DNA of 46,848 nucleotides from Phycisphaerales bacterium. GTDB lineage: Bacteria; Planctomycetota; Phycisphaerae; Phycisphaerales; UBA1924. Of this stretch, positions 41,993 through 46,848 are shown piece by piece. The stretch is from NCBI GenBank assembly GCA_022072615.1, contig JAJVHS010000023.1, forward strand, positions 21,917-68,764, read 5' to 3'. The notes below the pieces were generated by a model. The model had not been told where the DNA came from. It searched no databases and saw only the letters and a program-made list of their open reading frames with translations. The stretch's first letter is position 1. The number at the start of each line of letters is the position of its first letter. Made by a program: the position numbers and the translations under genes.

Positions 41993-42343
41993 ATGACCGG
42001 TACTTCAAGCCAGCTTGTCCGCGGAGCCGCTTTGGGGGTGATTCTCGCTGTCGCAATTGCGGCGGCTCCCCGCACCGGCTGTTGGAACGAAACTCCAGGC
42101 TCGGCGTGCGCGGGCGTTCCCGTTCAGCCGGGTCAGTGCCCGGTCGAGATCATTTCGGACGGCGACTGCTACACGACACAGCTCGTTCAGCCTCCCAGCG
42201 GAGCGAGAAACCGCACCACCTCCCAGGTGACATGCACGTATCAGAAGAAGAAAAAGGACGAAAGCGGCAACTGCACAATTGATGACGGGCCGCCCACCAG
42301 CTATGTTCGATCCTGCGCGAATGCAACCGGCGAGTCATGTTGA
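41993..42343 (+). CDS. Small cysteine-rich secreted protein
   Basis: This is a 116-aa protein with a signal peptide (LVRGAALGVILAVAIAAAP). The mature part of about 90 residues contains eight cysteines (in GCWNE, SACAG, QCPVE, GDCYT, VTCTY, GNCTI, RSCAN and the C-terminal ESC), enough for four disulfides. A KKKKDESG segment divides it. AAGGA lies a few nt before the ATG. It overlaps the next gene by 7 bp (ATGTTGA). No family is recognised. The neighbouring MauE-like domain is of a type linked to disulfide maturation, so this could be its client, which is an inference. Confidence 0.7.
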   Translation: MTGTSSQLVRGAALGVILAVAIAAAPRTGCWNETPGSACAGVPVQPGQCPVEIISDGDCYTTQLVQPPSGARNRTTSQVTCTYQKKKKDESGNCTIDDGPPTSYVRSCANATGESC

Positions 42344-43506
42344 ACAGGCCTCCCGGACTTGCCCTCAGACTCACGAGATTCCTCCAATTCTGCGCGATGG
42401 CCCTGATCGCGTTTGCCGGGATAAGCAAGCTCACATCGCTTCGCGAGTTCGAAGCGAGCTTGTATTCTTGGGGAGTCGGGGAGGGAATGTTCCGGCGAAC
42501 GGTGGCGGTCTCAATCCCCGTCTTGGAGGTGGGCATCGCGGCGGCGTGGTTCTTCGGCGTGGTTAGGAAGTGGGCCCTGCTGGCGAGCATGGCGCTTGTG
42601 GTGACGGCCACGGTCACCTATCTATGGCTGTGGGCTGCCGGAAAGCAGCCTGAATGCCGCTGTCTTGGCCAATGGATGCGATACAAGAACGCGATCGACG
42701 CTGTGCCCTGGCTGGTTCTCCGCAACACCGGAATGCTCATCGCTCTCGCAGCGCCCGAAGTGGTCGTTCGTGCGAGGCCTGGTGCCTCGCGCGGGGCGGG
42801 GCCGCGATCTCGAGAGCTCTCGCGCGGTGTTACGATTATCGAACTCGTGCTTGTGATCGCGCTGGTCGGGGTGTTGATGTCGCTCGCGGTTCCGACGATC
42901 ACGCGAACACGTCATCGCGCCGCGAGATTGGCAACGCTCGCGACCATCGGGTCGCACGCCAAGGTCATCAGCGCCTACGCCAGTGATCATCGCGACTATT
43001 TCCCGGCATTCACTGATCCCGCGGCGACGTACACCGTCCTGTACGTCGATGACAACCCCATCAAGCTGGTCTATTTTGACACGTATTGGTCCTGGCACCT
43101 CGCGCTGGCGAAAGACACTTATGGCGCGAACTGGGGGAACGGCATGTTCCAGGAGGACGGGTCGGGGTCGGCGATCGTCAACTCGATCTGGTACTCATCT
43201 TCCGTCGGTGCGGACCCGGCGTTCTGGAACGACACGACCCGCACGGGCCCGACGCAGTGGCGGGCAACTCGGTTCCACGAGGTGCGGTATACATCTCAAA
43301 AGGCCGTGTTCTTCGCCAGCAAGGCTTGGTCGAATGAACGTCGCGCGGCGCCGCTGAGCTTTTGTGACGGGAGCGCAGAAGACGTCCCAGCCGGCCGCCT
43401 CGTGCCCGGCTACCCCAATGGCACCGGCGACTGGCCGGGGTCGGGCTTGGCCTGGCCCTTTCCTGGCATGATGACATTCGACGGTGTGCGAGGGCGAGAC
43501 AGGTAG
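42337..43506 (+). CDS. MauE-like membrane domain fused to a prepilin-type protein
   Basis: This is a 389-aa protein with two parts in one uninterrupted frame. Residues about 8-140 are a four-helix MauE/DoxX-like membrane domain: FCAMALIAFAGISKLTSLREF, SLYSWGVGEGMF, VLEVGIAAAWFFG, then KQPECRCLGQW with a Cys107-x-Cys109 pair, and RNTGMLIALAAP. After an Arg/Gly-rich cytoplasmic-type linker (about 143-160), residues 161-170 begin a type IV prepilin signal, SRGVTIIELVLVIALVGVLM (Gly164 at -1, Glu169 at +5). A pseudopilin helix and globular domain follow (HAKVISAYASDHRDYFPAF ... SFCDGSAEDV). An internal prepilin signal behind another membrane domain is unusual. No Shine-Dalgarno sequence is seen before an internal GTG near the junction, so I call it a true fusion. 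Confidence 0.78.
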   Translation: MLNRPPGLALRLTRFLQFCAMALIAFAGISKLTSLREFEASLYSWGVGEGMFRRTVAVSIPVLEVGIAAAWFFGVVRKWALLASMALVVTATVTYLWLWAAGKQPECRCLGQWMRYKNAIDAVPWLVLRNTGMLIALAAPEVVVRARPGASRGAGPRSRELSRGVTIIELVLVIALVGVLMSLAVPTITRTRHRAARLATLATIGSHAKVISAYASDHRDYFPAFTDPAATYTVLYVDDNPIKLVYFDTYWSWHLALAKDTYGANWGNGMFQEDGSGSAIVNSIWYSSSVGADPAFWNDTTRTGPTQWRATRFHEVRYTSQKAVFFASKAWSNERRAAPLSFCDGSAEDVPAGRLVPGYPNGTGDWPGSGLAWPFPGMMTFDGVRGRDR

Positions 43507-43549
43507 CCCCCGCGCCTCTTTCCCGCCCGGCCTTCGGCTCATTCACCAA

Positions 43550-43571
43550 CCGACTGTCCGCTGGCCGCTGT
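43550..43571 (+). repeat. Partial copy of the CCGCTGT heptamer repeat
   Basis: CCGACTGT, CCGCTGG and CCGCTGT lie in tandem about 45 bp after the stop of the MauE-prepilin gene and about 80 bp before the main array at 43654-43693. Confidence 0.5.
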
Positions 43572-43589
43572 CTCTCTACTCATCTCGTG

Positions 43590-43610
43590 GCACAGGCGAC
43601 CCGCCTGTGT
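43590..43610. terminator. REP-like palindrome between convergent genes
   Basis: CACAGGCG (43591-43598) and CGCCTGTG (43602-43609) form an 8-bp stem with a 3-nt loop between the convergent genes ending at 43506 and 43694. It could act as a bidirectional terminator or be one copy of a dispersed palindrome. There is no strong T tract. Confidence 0.45.
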
Positions 43611-43653
43611 CCTACCGAGCCTCATCCGCTCCCACACCCCCGTACCGCCTTTT

Positions 43654-43693
43654 CCGCTGTCCGCTGTCCGCTGTCTGCTGCCTGCTGCCTGCT
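43654..43693 (-). repeat. 7-bp tandem repeat abutting the stop codon of the small membrane protein gene
   Basis: On the plus strand three CCGCTGT and two CTGCTGC units plus CTGCT run exactly up to the TAG complement at 43694. Read on the minus strand, the array begins at the first base after the stop. Confidence 0.85.
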
Positions 43694-44056
43694 CTATTTC
43701 GCCTTCCCGTTGCTCACCTTGGCGCTGTCGCTCCGCAGCGTCCGCAGCAAAGACTCCGCCTTCTCGGGCTTGATCGTTCCCCACGCCACCGCGTCGGCGA
43801 TCTTCCGCTCGGCCTCCGCCGTCCCCGCCTGCAGGATCTTCGCCGCGTCCTCGGGCGAGATCGTCCCCTCCGCCACATACGCCGCGACCTCGCGCTTGGT
43901 CAGCTCCCGGGCGCGGCCCTCGAGCACCCGCCTCACCGAGTGAATCAGCACGAACACGATCACGCCGGTGACGATGATCGCCAGCGCCACCAGCTCTTCG
44001 TCGTCGATGCCCGCGAGCACGACCGGCACATCGAGCATCATTCTCGGCGTCGTCAT
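43694..44056 (-). CDS. Small membrane protein with two helical cytoplasmic repeats
   Basis: This is a 120-aa protein with one hydrophobic helix (LVALAIIVTGVIVFVLIHSV, about residues 22-41) and a basic cytoplasmic side (RRVLEGRARELTKRE). The soluble part contains two similar units, YVAEGTISPEDAAKIL and AVAWGTIKPEKAESLL, that is (A/V)xGTIxPExAxxxL. They resemble SHOCT-like or short-hairpin oligomerisation segments. ATG 44056 has GAGAGG 8 nt upstream; a longer frame to 44329 overlaps the signal region of the divergent GH32 gene and is rejected. Function unknown. A heptamer repeat abuts its stop codon. Confidence 0.72.
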   Translation of the reverse strand: MTTPRMMLDVPVVLAGIDDEELVALAIIVTGVIVFVLIHSVRRVLEGRARELTKREVAAYVAEGTISPEDAAKILQAGTAEAERKIADAVAWGTIKPEKAESLLRTLRSDSAKVSNGKAK

Positions 44057-44206
44057 CGCGGCACCCTCTCGAAAAAGTCCCCCGACCCCGGAACCCGGTC
44101 CGTTCATTATTCGGCAATCAGCCGCCCGCGTTTCAGCCTGCCCCGATTCCTCGACAAGCCCGGCCCCCTCTCCTCCCCGCCCGCCGACCCCGCCCGACCA
44201 TCCCGG

Positions 44207-44212
44207 TACACT
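44207..44212 (+). promoter_or_regulatory. Putative -10 box of the GH32 gene
   Basis: TACACT lies 26 nt before the ATG at 44239. With the GGAG ribosome site in the leader this would give a conventional short 5' leader. Confidence 0.3.
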
Positions 44213-44238
44213 GGCCGCGACCCGCCCCGGAGCCTCCG

Positions 44239-45852
44239 ATGCTCGTTTCATCCTGCCTTGCGTGTCTCCTTTCACTCGCCACAGCGATCGCCGCCCAACC
44301 TGCCGCCCAACCTGCCCAGCCGGCCGCACAGCCCGCCGCTCCCGGGCACGCCGACGCCGATCCGGCCGATCTCTACCGCCCCGCGTACCACTTCACCCCG
44401 CCCCGCAACTGGATGAACGACCCCAACGGGCTCGTGTACGCCGACGGCGAGTACCACCTCTTCTACCAGTACAACCCACACGGCATCACCTGGGGCCACA
44501 TGAGCTGGGGCCACGCCGTCAGCACCGATCTGTTGAGTTGGCAGCACCTGCCCGTCGCCATCCCGGAGGCAAACGGCGTCATGGCTTTCTCCGGCAGCGC
44601 CGTGGTCGATCACGCCAACACCAGCGGCCTGGGGACCGCCGCCACCCCGCCCCTCGTCGCCATCTACACCGGGCACCGGCCCGCCGACGGCCACCAGAGC
44701 CAGTACATCGCGTCGAGCACCGACCGTGGCCGCACCTGGAACATCTACCCCGCCAACCCCGTCATCGACATCAACTCGAACAACTTCCGCGACCCCAAGG
44801 TGCAGTGGGATGAGCCCCGCCGCCGGTGGACCATGGTCGTCGCCCTCTCGGAAGAGCGAAAGGTCCGGTTCTACGCGTCGCCGGACCTCAAGACCTGGGA
44901 GCAGACCGGTGAGTTCGGGCCCGCGGGCTCCAGGGAAGGCGTCTGGGAGTGCCCGGACCTGTTCGAGCTCCCCGTCGCGAACTCGCCCGGGGCGCCGCGC
45001 GGGTGGGTCCTGATCGTCAGCGTCGGCTGGGGCGGTCCTCAGGGCGGCAACGGCGTCCAGTACTTCGTCGGCGACTTCGACGGCCAAACCTTCACCCCCG
45101 ACCCGGCGTGGGATGCCTCGACTCCCCACTGGCTCGAGAAGGGCCGCGACTTCTACGCCTCGGTCACCTGGAACGACGTCCCCGTCCTCCCCGGCGACCC
45201 CGAGCCGCGCCGCATCCTCCTGGGCTGGATGGTCAACGGCGAGTACGCCGGCAGCACGCCCACCTTCCCCTGGCGCAGCGCCATGAGCGTCCCGCGCGAG
45301 CTCGCCCTTCACCGGGCCGACGGCGCCTGGTGCCTCGCCCAGTCACCCGTGCGCGAGATCGACGCCCTCCGCTCGCGTCACTGCCGGACCGGTCCGGGCG
45401 ACATCCCCGCCGTCAACACCTGGATCGGCCAGATGTCCCTGCGCGGCGCCTGCCTGGACCTCTCCGTCACCTTCCGCCTTGCCGACACCGGCAACGCCGC
45501 GCCATTCGGGCTCTCGGTCCGCAAGGGCGAGACGGAAGAGACCCGCATCGGCTACGACCCCGCCGCCGCCACCCTCTTCGTTGATCGCTCCCGCCCGGGC
45601 AACGTCGGGTTCCACCCCGCCTTCGCCCACCGTTCCGCCACGCCCTTGAAACTCGCGGACGGCCGGCTCTCGCTCCGGGTCCTGGTCGACATCTCCTCCG
45701 TCGAGGTCTTCGCCGACGACGGCCGCACCGTCCTGACCAGCCTGATCTACCCCGCCCGCGCCAGCGAAGGCGTCGAGCTCTGGTCGGAGGGCCCGGGCGT
45801 CCGAGTCGAATCGCTCGAATGCTGGCAGCTGGACGCCGCCGAGGCCCCCTGA
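44239..45852 (+). CDS. Glycoside hydrolase family 32 (levanase/fructanase-like)
   Basis: This is a 537-aa exported enzyme. A signal peptide ending near AIAAQ and a QPAAQPA linker precede the GH32 five-bladed propeller. The catalytic residues are all visible: the nucleophile Asp61 in NWMNDPNG, transition-state stabiliser Asp185 in FRDPKV, and acid/base Glu237 in [10 protein letters not shown]. The C-terminal beta-sandwich typical of the family follows (residues about 360-530, ending with [14 protein letters not shown]). It hydrolyses beta-fructofuranosyl links in levan, inulin or sucrose; the exact preference is not readable. GGAG lies 6 nt before ATG 44239. It is divergent from the small membrane protein and upstream of alaS. 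Confidence 0.93.
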   Translation: MLVSSCLACLLSLATAIAAQPAAQPAQPAAQPAAPGHADADPADLYRPAYHFTPPRNWMNDPNGLVYADGEYHLFYQYNPHGITWGHMSWGHAVSTDLLSWQHLPVAIPEANGVMAFSGSAVVDHANTSGLGTAATPPLVAIYTGHRPADGHQSQYIASSTDRGRTWNIYPANPVIDINSNNFRDPKVQWDEPRRRWTMVVALSEERKVRFYASPDLKTWEQTGEFGPAGSREGVWECPDLFELPVANSPGAPRGWVLIVSVGWGGPQGGNGVQYFVGDFDGQTFTPDPAWDASTPHWLEKGRDFYASVTWNDVPVLPGDPEPRRILLGWMVNGEYAGSTPTFPWRSAMSVPRELALHRADGAWCLAQSPVREIDALRSRHCRTGPGDIPAVNTWIGQMSLRGACLDLSVTFRLADTGNAAPFGLSVRKGETEETRIGYDPAAATLFVDRSRPGNVGFHPAFAHRSATPLKLADGRLSLRVLVDISSVEVFADDGRTVLTSLIYPARASEGVELWSEGPGVRVESLECWQLDAAEAP

Positions 45853-45916
45853 CGCCCGCCCGCCGCTCCCGGACCAAATCATCCGCGCGGCCGCCGGGCG
45901 CAGGTCCCGCACTTCC

Positions 45917-45922
45917 TACACT
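45917..45922 (+). promoter_or_regulatory. Putative -10 box of alaS
   Basis: TACACT lies 39 nt before the alaS ATG in the short gap after the GH32 gene. No convincing -35 was seen. Confidence 0.25.
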
Positions 45923-45961
45923 CTTGGCCCTGCACTTTTGGGACGATTGGAGCCCCGACGC

Positions 45962-46848
<887 letters not shown>

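Overview
This is a GC-rich window of about 46.8 kb with 42 supported protein-coding genes, two of them cut by the window edges, and no rRNA, tRNA or CRISPR array that I can see. It looks like chromosomal DNA from a planctomycete of the class Phycisphaerae. Six secreted proteins end in the paired EF-hand 'GC-type dockerin' tail (DFDxSGFVDTDDFDAFV...FExGC). One secreted propeller protein ends in a PEP-CTERM-like VPAP...RRRR tail, and pseudopilin-like proteins occur. The membrane pyrophosphatase belongs to a divergent clade. The taxonomic call is an inference from these features.

Layout. 1-4.2 kb: minus-strand histidine phosphatase, two dockerin-tailed secreted proteins and queC. 4.3-7.3 kb: plus-strand S41-like protease and a PEP-CTERM-like propeller. 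7.4-16.3 kb: pgk and a simple-sugar ABC transporter (ATPase, binding protein, permease). That transporter is split by two plus-strand secreted proteins, one with a gliding-motility/type-B C-terminal domain, and by an aac(6')-like acetyltransferase. 16.4-25.0 kb: an H-X9-DG-type pseudopilin, a 659-aa surface protein, a PAT-like acetyltransferase, a LamG/Ig dockerin protein, membrane pyrophosphatase and rpsU. 25.5-28.3 kb: a zinc-ribbon protein and a lower-GC islet with a DUF5343-like/Swt1-HEPN-like pair and a DUF6090-like membrane protein. 28.4-35 kb: an unknown protein, a dockerin protein, a lipoprotein, an orphan CoA-transferase B subunit, an unlisted 31-residue membrane peptide with its own terminator, and a fused iron-type ABC permease. 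35-40.8 kb: GH127 arabinofuranosidase and pdhA/pdhB separated by a BrnT-like toxin-antitoxin cassette. 40.9-43.5 kb: a three-gene cluster of unknown function ending in a MauE-prepilin fusion. 43.7-46.8 kb: a small membrane protein, a GH32 fructan hydrolase and the 5' part of alaS.

How the genes fit together. Much of the window serves carbohydrate use and the cell surface: sugar ABC uptake, GH127, GH32, glycolytic pgk, pyruvate dehydrogenase E1 and many exported adhesin-like proteins. The most unusual items are five. (i) A MauE-like membrane domain is fused to an internal prepilin signal, next to a cysteine-rich secreted protein. (ii) Short 7-8 nt tandem repeats begin at or just after the stop codons of five minus-strand genes. 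(iii) Most genes lacking a Shine-Dalgarno sequence have a TANNNT box 5-7 nt before the start codon, which suggests leaderless transcripts. (iv) A translationally coupled DUF5343-like/HEPN pair could be a defence or toxin-antitoxin unit. (v) A small membrane-peptide gene has a strong ribosome site and terminator. All family names come from recalled motifs and no database search was run.
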